NCBI GenBank assembly: GCA_023416955.1
Contig: JAEZGM010000042.1
Span: 124,001 to 188,000, forward strand
DNA from: Bacillota bacterium
GTDB lineage: Bacteria; Bacillota; Clostridia; Oscillospirales; Acutalibacteraceae
Reading direction: 5' to 3'
Length of the DNA: 64,000 nt
How positions within the stretch are numbered: the stretch's first letter is position 1; every line of letters begins with the position of its first letter. Position numbers and translations under genes: made by a program. The notes under the pieces were generated by a model. The model saw only the letters and a program-made list of their open reading frames with translations, was not told the origin of the DNA and made no database searches. Shown here piece by piece: positions 17,025 to 25,806 of this stretch.

Positions 17025-17729
17025 TTAACTCCATCTTCTGCTTTCGAGCTTACGGGCGGTCAAGAATACGAAAACCGCGATTACGCTCAGAAAGAAGACC
17101 ATGCTGGACACATCCAGCATTCCCTTGGTAAACGGTGTGTAGCGTGAGTTAAAAGAAATCCACTGAATAATCTTTTGCACAACCGCATTGCTGATATTAC
17201 TGGAGAACTGATCCACCATCAGCAGGAAGATGGTCACGCCATAAGTCGCGACCGCCGCGACCACCTGGCTCTGCGTCAGGGAAGAGAGGAAAACACCAAT
17301 GGATACCATGGCCGCGCCGTAAAGCAGCGTTCCCAAAAAGTTCCCGAAGATTAAAGGCCAGCTCGGGGAAGAAAATATTCCGATAATAATGGCCGGAACC
17401 AGACTGCCCACGGTAGCAATCGCATACACAATGAATCCGGCGAGGAATTTTCCGATGACAATGGAGGTTACGCCCACAGGCGCCGTCAAAAGTGCCTGAT
17501 CGGTTTTATTTTTTGTTTCCTCGCTGAAGCTTCTCATGGTGATAATCGGAATAAACATCATACCCCAAATAAACATTGCGCCATATACGCTGGCAATGTT
17601 GGAGGAAGAGCCGAGCAGCATCACCTGATAAAAATAGAATCCATACAACAGCATCATCATACCGACGCACACATAGCCGATGGGGGAGTAGAAATACGCC
17701 TTGAGTTCACGTTTTAATACCGCGGTCAT
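17025..17729 (-). CDS. ABC-2 type transporter permease (GldF-like)
   Basis: 234 residues with six hydrophobic segments. It begins VLKRELKAYFYSPIGYV, the usual start of GldF/NosY-type permeases, and has MRSFSEETKNKTDQALLTAPV in the first loop. The start codon overlaps the stop of the ATPase gene by 4 nt (ATGA), so the two form one transporter. Confidence 0.92.
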   Translation of the reverse strand: MTAVLKRELKAYFYSPIGYVCVGMMMLLYGFYFYQVMLLGSSSNIASVYGAMFIWGMMFIPIITMRSFSEETKNKTDQALLTAPVGVTSIVIGKFLAGFIVYAIATVGSLVPAIIIGIFSSPSWPLIFGNFLGTLLYGAAMVSIGVFLSSLTQSQVVAAVATYGVTIFLLMVDQFSSNISNAVVQKIIQWISFNSRYTPFTKGMLDVSSMVFFLSVIAVFVFLTARKLESRRWS

Positions 17730-18712
17730 GCGGATTCGCCTCCCTTCATTGCATTCTTAAGCACGGTGCTGTCCTTGGTATAGGACGCACTTGTCAGACG
17801 CAGGAATACATCTTCCAGTGACAGGCCGGTATTGTTGAGGGAAAGAATCGGCCAGTTTTTCTTTGCCGCCAGCTGGAACAGGTCACGGCGCAGGTCGGTG
17901 CCTTCGCGTGCTTCCACAACAAACTCGTAAACGCCCGGCTCCTTTTCGCCGAACTCTTCAACGCTTACCACATTTTTCAGCGTCTTCAGCCCGTTTTTGA
18001 TTTCCGGCGCAGGGCCTTCCATACGCACGACCAGCTTGTGGTCGGCGCTGAGCTGACGGGCCAGCATATCGGGGGTTCCGTCCGCGACGAGCGTTCCCTT
18101 GTTAACCACAATAATACGCTCGCACACCGCCTGAATCTCAGGAAGGATATGGGAGCTCAAAATAATCGTATGCTTTTTGCCCAGATTCTTAATCAGATTT
18201 CTGATTTCAATAATCTGTTTCGGGTCAAGCCCAACAGTGGGTTCGTCCAAAATCAGGACCGGCGGGTTGCCGAGCAGCGCCTGCGCAAGACCGACGCGCT
18301 GCTTATAGCCTTTTGACAGGTTCGCAATCAGGCGGTCAAACACATCGTTAACGCGTACCAGCGCACAGATTTCTCTGATATGCTTGTCACGCGGGAGCGT
18401 GCATTTTTTAAGGTCATACATAAAATTCAGGTATTCCTTGACCGTCATATCCGTGTAAAGCGGCGGAATTTCCGGCATGTAACCAATCAGCTTCTTCACT
18501 TCGTTCGGGTTGTCAAGCGTATTGAAGCCGCCGACTGTTACCGAACCGGAGCTTGCCGAAAGATAGCCCGTAATGATGTTCATCGTCGTCGATTTTCCGG
18601 CGCCGTTCGGCCCCAGGAATCCAACGACGGTACCTTCTTCCACTGAAAAGCTGATGTTGTTCAAAGCCGTTTTTTCGCCGTACCGCTTTGAGAGGTTTTT
18701 CACCTCAATCAT
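17726..18712 (-). CDS. ABC transporter ATP-binding protein (GldA-like)
   Basis: 328 residues from the ATG at 18712, which has AGGAGGGA 7 nt upstream; the longer ORF start is not supported. Walker A is GPNGAGKST, the signature is LSKGYKQRVGLAQALL, and Walker B is VLILDEPTVGLDP. A C-terminal ~100-residue extension (DHKLVVRMEGP..., VVEAREGTDLRRDLF...) is of the ABC-2 ATPase type. It is the first gene of the four-gene exporter operon on the minus strand. Confidence 0.94.
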   Translation of the reverse strand: MIEVKNLSKRYGEKTALNNISFSVEEGTVVGFLGPNGAGKSTTMNIITGYLSASSGSVTVGGFNTLDNPNEVKKLIGYMPEIPPLYTDMTVKEYLNFMYDLKKCTLPRDKHIREICALVRVNDVFDRLIANLSKGYKQRVGLAQALLGNPPVLILDEPTVGLDPKQIIEIRNLIKNLGKKHTIILSSHILPEIQAVCERIIVVNKGTLVADGTPDMLARQLSADHKLVVRMEGPAPEIKNGLKTLKNVVSVEEFGEKEPGVYEFVVEAREGTDLRRDLFQLAAKKNWPILSLNNTGLSLEDVFLRLTSASYTKDSTVLKNAMKGGESA

Positions 18713-18844
18713 CGTGCGTCCCTCCTGTATTTCAGCTATTTCTTTTCTGTTCTTTGTGACCCTGCCGCCTGCCTCTGCCCATGAAGGCAAAAGAATGCGC
18801 GAAAATCCGAACCCCTCTGTAAGTAACTCCGCATTTCCGCTTCA

Positions 18845-18915
18845 TATAGTCAGTTAATTTGAAAACAAGACCAATCTCCATTTTCTTGGATGTTTTCTTA
18901 AGTTAACTGACTATA
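18845..18915. repeat. family A palindromic repeat, copy A1
   Basis: 71 bp with perfect 13-bp terminal inverted repeats (TATAGTCAGTTAA and TTAACTGACTATA) and further imperfect pairing of TTTGAAAAC with GTTTTC. Copies A2 (42785) and A3 (53140) share the order of internal words CAGT/CT.A, TTGAAAACAA, CTTGGATGTTTTCT. It lies between the ABC exporter and the DUF1015-like gene, which diverge. No coding capacity; a MITE-like element with TA-rich ends. Confidence 0.85.
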
Positions 18916-19070
18916 ATAGATTTTGCACAAAAAAGAATATGGCTATTTTTAAATCTATTTTATTTTAGCAACTAATTCTATGTTAATTGTAAACTTTCTT
19001 TTAAGAAAGGCATTCTATTTTATAAATTTTAGGTGATGGTTCTGTGAAGGCGAAAATCAGCCCCATTCGC

Positions 19071-19099
19071 TTGACGAAACCTGTGTCAAACCTTACAAT
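19071..19099 (+). promoter_or_regulatory. sigma-A-type promoter of the DUF1015-like gene
   Basis: TTGACG at 19071-19076 and TACAAT at 19094-19099 have 17-bp spacing and lie 30 bp before the start codon. Confidence 0.65.
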
Positions 19100-19128
19100 A
19101 AGAACATCTGATTTTTGGAGTGTTGCAC

Positions 19129-20226
19129 ATGGCACAACTAAGCCCATACCGCGCGCTGCAGCTTACCGAGAACAACGGTGGGAAAAGCCTGAACCCGTTG
19201 TTTTCTATAAATGAAACGCTGACCGCCGGCCTTTTCCTTAACTGGCTTGAAACCGGCCTGCTGAAACAAATGACCGCCCCCGCAATTTTAATTTGTGAAC
19301 TTGAATTTTCACGGTTCGGCCAAAAGCAAACCGTCAAAGGCCTGATCTGCCCTGTGCAAGCGGAGGGAGACGCTTTGTCCTGTATGGAACCCGAGCCGGC
19401 ACAGGTAAAAGACATGACTGCATTTATGGAACAGACCGGCTTTCAGCCGCGCCCGGTAACCGCGCTTTACGACGACGTTTCGCGTGAAACATGGAGCAGA
19501 ATCACGCTGCTTTCTTCCGGGAAACCCCGTTTCTCTTTCACGGAATCCGGCGTAACCCACCGTGTCTGGGTCATTAACGATTTGATGGTGATCGCCGCGC
19601 TACGGGCTGATTTCGAGCTGCGCCGCCTGTTTTTGGCGGACGGGATAGAGGTGTATGAATCGGCCCTGAACCTGCGGCAAAATGAAAAGTCCTCCTCCGT
19701 ACTGACCTTTCTGGTCGACGCGGGGCAGGGGGGGCTGACGGTACTGCCGTCGCATCTGCTGTATTTCTCGCCCGAGCCGCTGAATCAGGAGCTTCTTTTT
19801 TCGCGGAGCGAGCCATACTTCCGTAAAATTGCCCGCAGCGGGGAACAGGAAATTACCGCGAACCTGGACGCGCTGTACCGTCAGGGAAAAAAGGCCTTTG
19901 CCTGTTACACCGGCGGTTCGGACTGGACGCTGTTTATTTTACGGGAAGACAGCACATACGACGAACCTACACTGCACCGTCTGGTAACGGAAATGCTTTC
20001 CGTGCCCGCACAGCAAAGCGATTCCGCATTTACGCGCACCGCTTCCGTGGAAGCCGCGCTCACACAAGTGCAGTCCGGAAAAGCAAGAGCGGCTTTTCTT
20101 TTCAGCGCGCCCCGCCTGCTGGAGCTGCGGACATTGGCGGAATCCGAAAAGAAGCTGCCCCCGCACGCGTACTTCTTTTATCCCGCGTCACCGGAGGAAT
20201 TCGGCCTTTCCATCGATACACAGTAA
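19129..20226 (+). CDS. divergent DUF1015-like protein
   Basis: 365 residues; the ATG at 19129 has TTGGAG 8 nt upstream. The order of segments follows DUF1015: an N-terminal LSPYRALQL (PFRAL-like), then HRVWVINDLMVIAAL with LADGIEVYESAL at 169-180 where the family has ADGHHRYEAAL, and a C-terminal PPHAYFFYP. The His-His-Arg of the central motif is replaced by Ile-Glu-Val, so any activity that depends on those residues is probably lost or changed. DUF1015 members are often near sugar/serine metabolism genes, but here the gene stands alone. The family call is by motif order only. A parS-like site lies inside at 19476-19491. Confidence 0.55.
   Translation: MAQLSPYRALQLTENNGGKSLNPLFSINETLTAGLFLNWLETGLLKQMTAPAILICELEFSRFGQKQTVKGLICPVQAEGDALSCMEPEPAQVKDMTAFMEQTGFQPRPVTALYDDVSRETWSRITLLSSGKPRFSFTESGVTHRVWVINDLMVIAALRADFELRRLFLADGIEVYESALNLRQNEKSSSVLTFLVDAGQGGLTVLPSHLLYFSPEPLNQELLFSRSEPYFRKIARSGEQEITANLDALYRQGKKAFACYTGGSDWTLFILREDSTYDEPTLHRLVTEMLSVPAQQSDSAFTRTASVEAALTQVQSGKARAAFLFSAPRLLELRTLAESEKKLPPHAYFFYPASPEEFGLSIDTQ
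19476..19491. promoter_or_regulatory. parS-like site inside the DUF1015-like gene
   Basis: The 16-mer CGTTTCGCGTGAAACA differs from the Bacillus parS (TGTTTCACGTGAAACA) at 2 positions. It lies about 15 kb left of dnaA, a normal range for origin-proximal ParB sites. Confidence 0.5.
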
Positions 20227-20424
20227 AATTGAACTGTTTTATTTGGGACAGATCCCTTTTCTATTTTCATGGACGGCATTAAATTTGGCTTTATGCTTTT
20301 TGATTATTTATCCTTAGGACGGGAGGGCGAAACCCTTTTTGATGCAGTTATTGCTTCCATAACAGCGAAATGAAACTGTTATATTATAAAAAAGACTGCT
20401 GCTGTTGTCCAATCTCCATATTTT

Positions 20425-20474
20425 AAAAAAGGTACCGTAAAATGAGTTTTTGTTCATTTTACGCTACCTTTTTT
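20425..20474. terminator. bidirectional terminator between convergent genes
   Basis: AAAAAAGGTA.CGTAAAATGA pairs with TCATTTTACG.TACCTTTTTT, a long stem with A/T runs at both ends. It separates the plus-strand DUF1015-like gene and the minus-strand gyrase-side operon. The rest of 20227-20424 shows nothing recognisable. Confidence 0.85.
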
Positions 20475-20733
20475 ATCGTGCTTCTTTGTCTTCATTTTCC
20501 ACCGTTTCCGAGTTTTTTGTGGAAAACCCGGATGGTTTTTCCGCGCTTTTGCGGCGGCTGCCCGCAAGATCAATAACAAGGGCAATCAGAATCCCCGCGC
20601 CCAGCCCCACGGCAAGCCATAATCCTTCCCGATTGAAAATGCCAATGAAGACCGCGGCGGCCAAAAGGCTGAGGTATACCAGCAGCCGCTTTTTCCGCTC
20701 GTCAATTTGCGGTTTTTTTCTTTCCCTTTTCAT
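20473..20733 (-). CDS. small two-helix membrane protein
   Basis: 86 residues. A charged N terminus (KRERKKPQIDERKKR) precedes two hydrophobic segments (LLVYLSLLAAAVFIGIF and LWLAVGLGAGILIALVIDLAG) and a polar tail. No family recognised. The ATG at 20733 is preferred because AGAAGGA touches the alternative ATG at 20745. Last gene of the run that starts at gyrA; its stop lies in the terminator. Confidence 0.6.
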   Translation of the reverse strand: MKRERKKPQIDERKKRLLVYLSLLAAAVFIGIFNREGLWLAVGLGAGILIALVIDLAGSRRKSAEKPSGFSTKNSETVENEDKEAR

Positions 20734-20807
20734 ACTTGTGACCATTCCTTCTCTGCCTGCCGAATTTCCGCCCGAGTATTGACGGAAAAGGGCAAAACTT
20801 CCTCCGG

Positions 20808-21353
20808 TCAGATTTTCCCTTCCCTCAACAGCTGCGCGGTTTTCAGCACAAGCACCTGCGTTTTGGAATCGGAAATCTCATTGTTCATAACCATTTCGAC
20901 TGCTTTTCCCACAGGAATCCGCTCTACCTGCAAAAATTCGTCCTCGTCAAAATCGGTTTTCCCGAATGACGCAACGCGGCAGGCGTAAAGATAAATGATT
21001 TCATTGCAGTAGCCGGGGGAAGGGTAGAGCTTGCCCAAATTGACGTACCCAACTCCCGTAGTACCGGTTTCCTCTCGCTGTTCCCGCTTAACCGCTTCAA
21101 ACGGATCTTCGCCCGGTTCCAGCTTTCCCGCCGGCGTTTCCAAAACAACCTCCCGGTAAGGATAGCGGAACTGGCGCACAAACAAAATTTCGTCCTTCTC
21201 CGTCAACGCGGCTACGCTAGCCCCACCGGGGTGATCGATACACTCGCGTGTTGAGGTTTTCCCGTTCTGCAGCTCGACCTCGTCCACGTGGAACCGCAAA
21301 ACCCTGCCTTTATAAATTTCTTTTTCGCTGCGTTTCTTTTCAATCAGTTCCAT
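20808..21353 (-). CDS. NUDIX hydrolase, ADP-ribose pyrophosphatase-like
   Basis: 181 residues. The Nudix box is visible as GKLEPGEDPFEAVKREQREETG, following the G-x5-E-x7-RE-x-x-EE-x-G pattern. The N terminus (KRSEKEIYKGRVLRFHVDEVEL) and LYPSPGYCNEIIYLY are typical of ADP-ribose/NudF-type enzymes, which cleave ADP-ribose to AMP and ribose-5-phosphate. It follows the DUF1311-like lipoprotein by 33 nt and is likely in the gyrA operon. Confidence 0.9.
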   Translation of the reverse strand: MELIEKKRSEKEIYKGRVLRFHVDEVELQNGKTSTRECIDHPGGASVAALTEKDEILFVRQFRYPYREVVLETPAGKLEPGEDPFEAVKREQREETGTTGVGYVNLGKLYPSPGYCNEIIYLYACRVASFGKTDFDEDEFLQVERIPVGKAVEMVMNNEISDSKTQVLVLKTAQLLREGKI

Positions 21354-21386
21354 TCATTGCCCCCAAAAGTCCATGAAGAATATGAA

Positions 21387-22058
21387 TTATTTTGCCTGAT
21401 AAGCATAAATATAATTTTTATCGTAGGAATATAGCTGACGGTATAATTTCGCGGCGCGGTCGCGGTAATAATTCATGGTTTTGGAAGCCGCGTCAACCTG
21501 CGCCATAGTTCCGCCAGCGGCCTGTGCTTCCGCGCTGATTTTCTGCAGTGCGGCGGTTTTTCCGCTTTCCCATTTTTCCTGCTCCGCTTTCAGCTGTTTC
21601 GGCTTCTGGCTGGAATCGGTACTCATCGCTTTGGTCAGCGCCTTGTAAGCCCCGTCAATTTCTTTTTGCCAAATACCGCTGTATTTTTCCGAAACATTGA
21701 CCATGTCCACATTGGAAATCGCGGTTGCACTCTCTTTCACATAGGCCTTGTCAATCGGGTTTTCGGCAAATTTCTTGTCAAACTCCTTGTCGTCCGTTTT
21801 CACTGTCAGCACAGGGCCGTTCTGGGACTCCGCCGGCTGGGAAAGAACCTGTGAACTCACGGCGCTGGAGACCCCCGCCACAGAAGTAGCCGCGCCGGAT
21901 GCGGAGCTTTCGCTTTGCACAGCAGAGCTGCTTTCACTCCGGCTGGAAATTGCGGAACTGCTTTCTCCGTTATTGCCTTTTTCTCCGCCGCAGGCCGTCA
22001 ATGCCGTCATAACAAGGGCAGCCGCCAGCAGACCGCTGATGATGCGTTTGCTTCTCAT
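21387..22058 (-). CDS. lipoprotein with DUF1311/LprI-like C-terminal domain
   Basis: 223 residues. The signal peptide ends in the lipobox LTAC at about 19-22, followed by a Ser-rich linker. The C-terminal ~100 residues are helical, with the pattern SEKYSGIWQKEIDGAYKAL...LKAEQEKWESGKTAAL, as in DUF1311 (lysozyme-inhibitor LprI-like) domains. It starts 15 nt after gyrA on the same strand. The function in the envelope is unknown. Confidence 0.7.
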   Translation of the reverse strand: MRSKRIISGLLAAALVMTALTACGGEKGNNGESSSAISSRSESSSAVQSESSASGAATSVAGVSSAVSSQVLSQPAESQNGPVLTVKTDDKEFDKKFAENPIDKAYVKESATAISNVDMVNVSEKYSGIWQKEIDGAYKALTKAMSTDSSQKPKQLKAEQEKWESGKTAALQKISAEAQAAGGTMAQVDAASKTMNYYRDRAAKLYRQLYSYDKNYIYAYQAK

Positions 22059-22073
22059 CCTCGCGCTCCTTTC

Positions 22074-24632
22074 TTATTCCTCGGTCTGTGAATTCTCCGA
22101 GTCCGTAGCTTCTCCCGTTTCCTCCGTGGTTTCCTCGTCAAGTTCTGTTCCGGCACCCTCGTCGGCGTCGCCTTCATCCGGCGGAAGCGCGTCTTCCTCT
22201 TCGCCCTCTTCGTGCGCGGTGCGCGCGATGGTCACGACCTTGCTGTCCTTATTCAGCCTCATCACAAGAACGCCCTTTGCGGGTCTTGCGCACTCGCGGA
22301 TGGAGTCCGCCTGAATACGGATAATGACGCCGTCAGAGGCAATGACAATGATGTCGTCCTCTCGGTCAACCACTTTGATCGCCGCGACACAACCATATTT
22401 CTCCACATGATAATTCAGCAGGCCTTTGCCACCCCTTGACTGGAGCCGGTAATCGCTGCTCTGGGACAGGCGGCCATATCCGGTTTCGGAAACGGTGAGT
22501 ACCAGACCGCCCTCGCGCAGGGAGCTCATGCCCGCCACGCAGTCGCCTTCCTTCAGCGTAATTGCCTTTACGCCGCGCGCCGCGCGGCCGACCACGCGCA
22601 CGTCCTGCTCGGAAAAGCGTATTGCCATACCGAGCCGTGTCGCAACCAGCAGTTCGGATTCGCCGTCCGTCAGGCGCACCCATGAAAGCTCGTCGCCTTC
22701 ATCAAGGTCGATGGCGATGACGCCGCCCTTGCGCGCCGTGTCGTAAGCGCTCAGGCTGGTACGCTTAATAACGCCGCTCTTGGTTACCATGACAAGGTAG
22801 CTCTCCTCGTCAAATTCCGGCACGCGGATCATTGACGTGACACGCTCGTCCTGCGCAATCGGCAGCAGATTCGCGATGTTCATTCCCTTGCTGGTGCGGG
22901 AGCCCTCCGGAATCTCATAGCATTTCAGCCGATAAACACGGCCAAGATTCGTAAAGAACATGACATAGTCATGGCTGTTGATGACGAACATTTCACTTGC
23001 CACATCTTCTTCTCTGCGGGTCATACCGCTGACACCGCGACCGCCCCTGCGCTGGGTACGGTAGGTATCCGTCGGCTGACGCTTCACATAACCGAAGTTT
23101 GTAAGGGTCAGAACGCAGTCCTCGCGCGGAATCAAATCTTCAATGTCAACCTCGCCGCTGATGGTTGCGATTTCGGTGCGGCGCTCGTCGTTGAATTTCT
23201 CTTTGACCGCAAGCGCTTCCTCTTTAACAATTTCCAGTACGCGGCCCTCGTTTGCGAGAATATCCTCAAAATCCGCGATTTTCACCATCAGCGCGGCAAG
23301 CTCGTCCTCCAGCTTCTGGCGTTCCAGTCCGGTCAGGCGGCCAAGCGGCATCTGCACAATCGCCTGTGTCTGGGGATCGTCCAGCCCGAAGCGTTCCGTT
23401 AAACGCTCACGCGCGTTCGGAATGGATTTGGAGGAACGGATAATATGAATGACTTCATCAATATTGTCAACGGCAATGCGCAGCGCTTCTAAAATATGCG
23501 CGCGCTCCTTCGCTTTGTTCAGGTCGAACTGCGTGCGGCGGCGCACGACACTTTCCTGAAATTTGATGAATTCCTGCAGCATTTCCGCCAGCGTCAGCGT
23601 TTTCGGCTCATCGTTCACAATTGCAAGCATATTCACGCCGAACGTCGTCTGCATCTGGGTGTAGGAATAAAGCTGATTCAAAACAACCTGCGGGGAAGCG
23701 TCGCGCTTCACGCTGACGACAATATGCATACCCTCGCGGTCGGAATGATCCTCAATATTGGAAATACCCTCGATGCGCTTATCCTTCACAAGCTCGGCAA
23801 TATTTTCAATCAGTCTTGCCTTGTTGACCTGATACGGCAGCTCGGTCACAATAATGCTGAACCGGCCGTTCTTTTCTTCTTCAATTTCAGCGCGGGCACG
23901 CACGGTAATACGCCCGCGGCCCGTCGCGTAGGAAGCGCGGATTCCCGCGCGGCCCATAACAATGCCGCCGGTGGGGAAGTCCGGCCCTTTGATACTCTGC
24001 ATCAGATCGTCAAGCGACGCGTCCGGCTTGTCAATCATCGTGCACATGCCGTCGATGACTTCTCCCAGGTTATGGGGCGGAATGTTTGTCGCCATGCCGA
24101 CGGCAATACCGGTTGAACCGTTCACCAAAAGGTTGGGGAAATGGCTCGGCAGAACCGTGGGTTCTTTCAGGCGGTCGTCATAGTTCGGAACGAAATCAAC
24201 GGTTTCCTTGTCAATATCCTGCAGCATTTCGACAGCCATTTTACCCATACGCGCTTCCGTGTAACGGTAAGCAGCCGGCGGGTCGCCGTCCACGGAACCG
24301 AAGTTTCCGTGACCGTCCACCAGCATGTAGCGCATGGAAAAGTCCTGTGCAAGACGCACAAGCGCGTCGTAAACGGAGGCATCGCCATGGGGGTGGTAGC
24401 TTCCGAGCACCGCGCCCACGGTATCGGCGCATTTGCGGTATGCTTTATCGGGCGTCAGCCCTTTTTCAAACATTGTGTAAAGAATACGCCTGTGCACCGG
24501 CTTCAACCCGTCGCGAACATCCGGCAGCGCACGTGAAACAATGACGGACATGGAATAATCCAGAAATGAGTCTCTCATTTCCTTTTCCAGATTTACATTG
24601 ATAATTTTTTCGTTTTGAAAATTCTCATCCAT
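22074..24632 (-). CDS. gyrA: DNA gyrase subunit A
   Basis: 852 residues from the ATG at 24632 (AGGAAGGTG 8 nt upstream). The N-terminal breakage-reunion domain has VSRALPDVRDGLKPVHRRILY and the catalytic Tyr124 in AYRYTEARM. The C-terminal beta-pinwheel has a GyrA box (QRRGGRGV) and ends in an acidic tail. With GyrB it introduces negative supercoils. In the quinolone-binding region, PHGDASVYDALVR has Ala85 where Escherichia coli has Ser83. Its ATG overlaps the stop of the preceding YcxB-like gene by 1 nt. Confidence 0.97.
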   Translation of the reverse strand: MDENFQNEKIINVNLEKEMRDSFLDYSMSVIVSRALPDVRDGLKPVHRRILYTMFEKGLTPDKAYRKCADTVGAVLGSYHPHGDASVYDALVRLAQDFSMRYMLVDGHGNFGSVDGDPPAAYRYTEARMGKMAVEMLQDIDKETVDFVPNYDDRLKEPTVLPSHFPNLLVNGSTGIAVGMATNIPPHNLGEVIDGMCTMIDKPDASLDDLMQSIKGPDFPTGGIVMGRAGIRASYATGRGRITVRARAEIEEEKNGRFSIIVTELPYQVNKARLIENIAELVKDKRIEGISNIEDHSDREGMHIVVSVKRDASPQVVLNQLYSYTQMQTTFGVNMLAIVNDEPKTLTLAEMLQEFIKFQESVVRRRTQFDLNKAKERAHILEALRIAVDNIDEVIHIIRSSKSIPNARERLTERFGLDDPQTQAIVQMPLGRLTGLERQKLEDELAALMVKIADFEDILANEGRVLEIVKEEALAVKEKFNDERRTEIATISGEVDIEDLIPREDCVLTLTNFGYVKRQPTDTYRTQRRGGRGVSGMTRREEDVASEMFVINSHDYVMFFTNLGRVYRLKCYEIPEGSRTSKGMNIANLLPIAQDERVTSMIRVPEFDEESYLVMVTKSGVIKRTSLSAYDTARKGGVIAIDLDEGDELSWVRLTDGESELLVATRLGMAIRFSEQDVRVVGRAARGVKAITLKEGDCVAGMSSLREGGLVLTVSETGYGRLSQSSDYRLQSRGGKGLLNYHVEKYGCVAAIKVVDREDDIIVIASDGVIIRIQADSIRECARPAKGVLVMRLNKDSKVVTIARTAHEEGEEEDALPPDEGDADEGAGTELDEETTEETGEATDSENSQTEE

Positions 24633-25180
24633 TAGCGGGCACCTTCCTGCTGATATTTTTCCTGAAGCTGATTTTTCAGAACGGCCCGAACCTGTTCGCA
24701 CTCGTCCTCACTCATTGACCGCTTCGGAACAAACTTCATCTCGTCGATTCCGGTATATAAAATAAAGATTTTGTCATCTTCATATGCACTGATAAAAAAC
24801 GAATAAGGAATTTCCGCCTCATAGCGGTCGGTAGAAAAGCGGACGGTCTCGTTTCCGAACTCCGTATTCTGGGCAGTAAAGCGTTCCCGGCCCGCCTCGT
24901 ATTCGGAAAAGGCGCGCCAGCGCGCAAAATAGTGAACCGTAACATCATAGAATACACCTAAAATAACACCGGCAATTCCAATCAGGGTGTAAACGACATT
25001 CTGATAAAACGCGCTGCTGAAAAAACCGCGCAGAATCAGCGCCGCAAACACAAGCAGACAACCGGTCACCCGAAGCATGCTGCGTTCCGTTTTGCTCACG
25101 CAGGCCTTTGCCGCGCCTGTTTTAAAATCGGCGTAGTCCGACTTTGTAATTAAAAAACTGACAGATATGGGTTCTTCCAA
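24632..25180 (-). CDS. YcxB-like membrane protein 1
   Basis: 182 residues: a short N-terminal beta segment (SVSFLITKSDYADF), two hydrophobic helices (VTGCLLVFAALILRGFF and VVYTLIGIAGVILGVFY), and a C-terminal cytosolic domain with DRYEAEIPYSFFISAYEDDKIFILYTG. This is the YcxB-like (DUF) layout. It overlaps gyrA by 1 nt. Two similar proteins stand directly upstream. No biochemical role is known. Confidence 0.72.
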   Translation of the reverse strand: MEEPISVSFLITKSDYADFKTGAAKACVSKTERSMLRVTGCLLVFAALILRGFFSSAFYQNVVYTLIGIAGVILGVFYDVTVHYFARWRAFSEYEAGRERFTAQNTEFGNETVRFSTDRYEAEIPYSFFISAYEDDKIFILYTGIDEMKFVPKRSMSEDECEQVRAVLKNQLQEKYQQEGAR

Positions 25181-25192
25181 GCCGGTTCCTCC

Positions 25193-25759
25193 TTATCGCC
25201 CGATTTTTTGGTAACGGGAAGCAAACGCACCGGAAAAATGCCCGGAAAGCTGCTCCTGAAGCTTCTCGTCCAGTCCTTCCTTTTGGACGGTCATCAGTGC
25301 CCGCTCCCGTCCGCCAATCAGCACGAATGCCGTTTTGGTTTCGAGGCAGCGGGAAAAATCCGTCCAGTACTCGGTGAATTTTTCCCTTTCGCTTTCCACA
25401 ACAATGCTGTCGCGGTAAATGCTGACTTTCTGCGGCAGCGCGAGCAGCCGGTTGGAAGAATAGCTTCGTTTTGCCTGATTGATCATGACGCCCGGCTGTA
25501 CAAAGAAAAAAACGGCCGCAAGGGCAAGAAATAAAAGTATTCCACCGACAGGGCCGAACAATGTGGAAAACCTTGTGCGGTAAACCGGAATCGCGGACGC
25601 ACATACAACCGCGAGCGTGACACAGAGTGCGGCTCTGATTTCACGCCGGTTCCACAGTGAGGCGGAGCTTTGCGCCGCGTAATAAGCATCGGCGTATTCT
25701 TCTTCACCTACGGTCTGTTCCAAAACCGCAACGGCTTCTCCTTCGTAAAAACTCGGCAT
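25193..25759 (-). CDS. YcxB-like membrane protein 2
   Basis: 188 residues from the ATG at 25759 (AAGGAAGGA 5 nt upstream); the ORF start at 25969 has no site. Same layout as its neighbours: two hydrophobic helices (ALCVTLAVVCASAIPVY and GGILLFLALAAVFFFVQPGV) followed by RDSIVVESEREKFTEYWTDFSRCLETKTAFVLI. It lies 12 nt upstream of copy 1. Confidence 0.7.
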   Translation of the reverse strand: MPSFYEGEAVAVLEQTVGEEEYADAYYAAQSSASLWNRREIRAALCVTLAVVCASAIPVYRTRFSTLFGPVGGILLFLALAAVFFFVQPGVMINQAKRSYSSNRLLALPQKVSIYRDSIVVESEREKFTEYWTDFSRCLETKTAFVLIGGRERALMTVQKEGLDEKLQEQLSGHFSGAFASRYQKIGR

Positions 25760-25806
25760 AATTTTCCTTCCTTGTACTGAATTCACACCGCGCCGGCCAG
25801 AAAACA

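Larger units (their letters stand above)
18713..19128. other. intergenic region between divergent genes (repeat A1 and one promoter)
   Basis: 416 bp of AT-rich DNA. It holds the A1 repeat and the promoter at 19071. A clear promoter for the minus-strand ABC operon was not found; nothing else is recognised. Confidence 0.6.
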
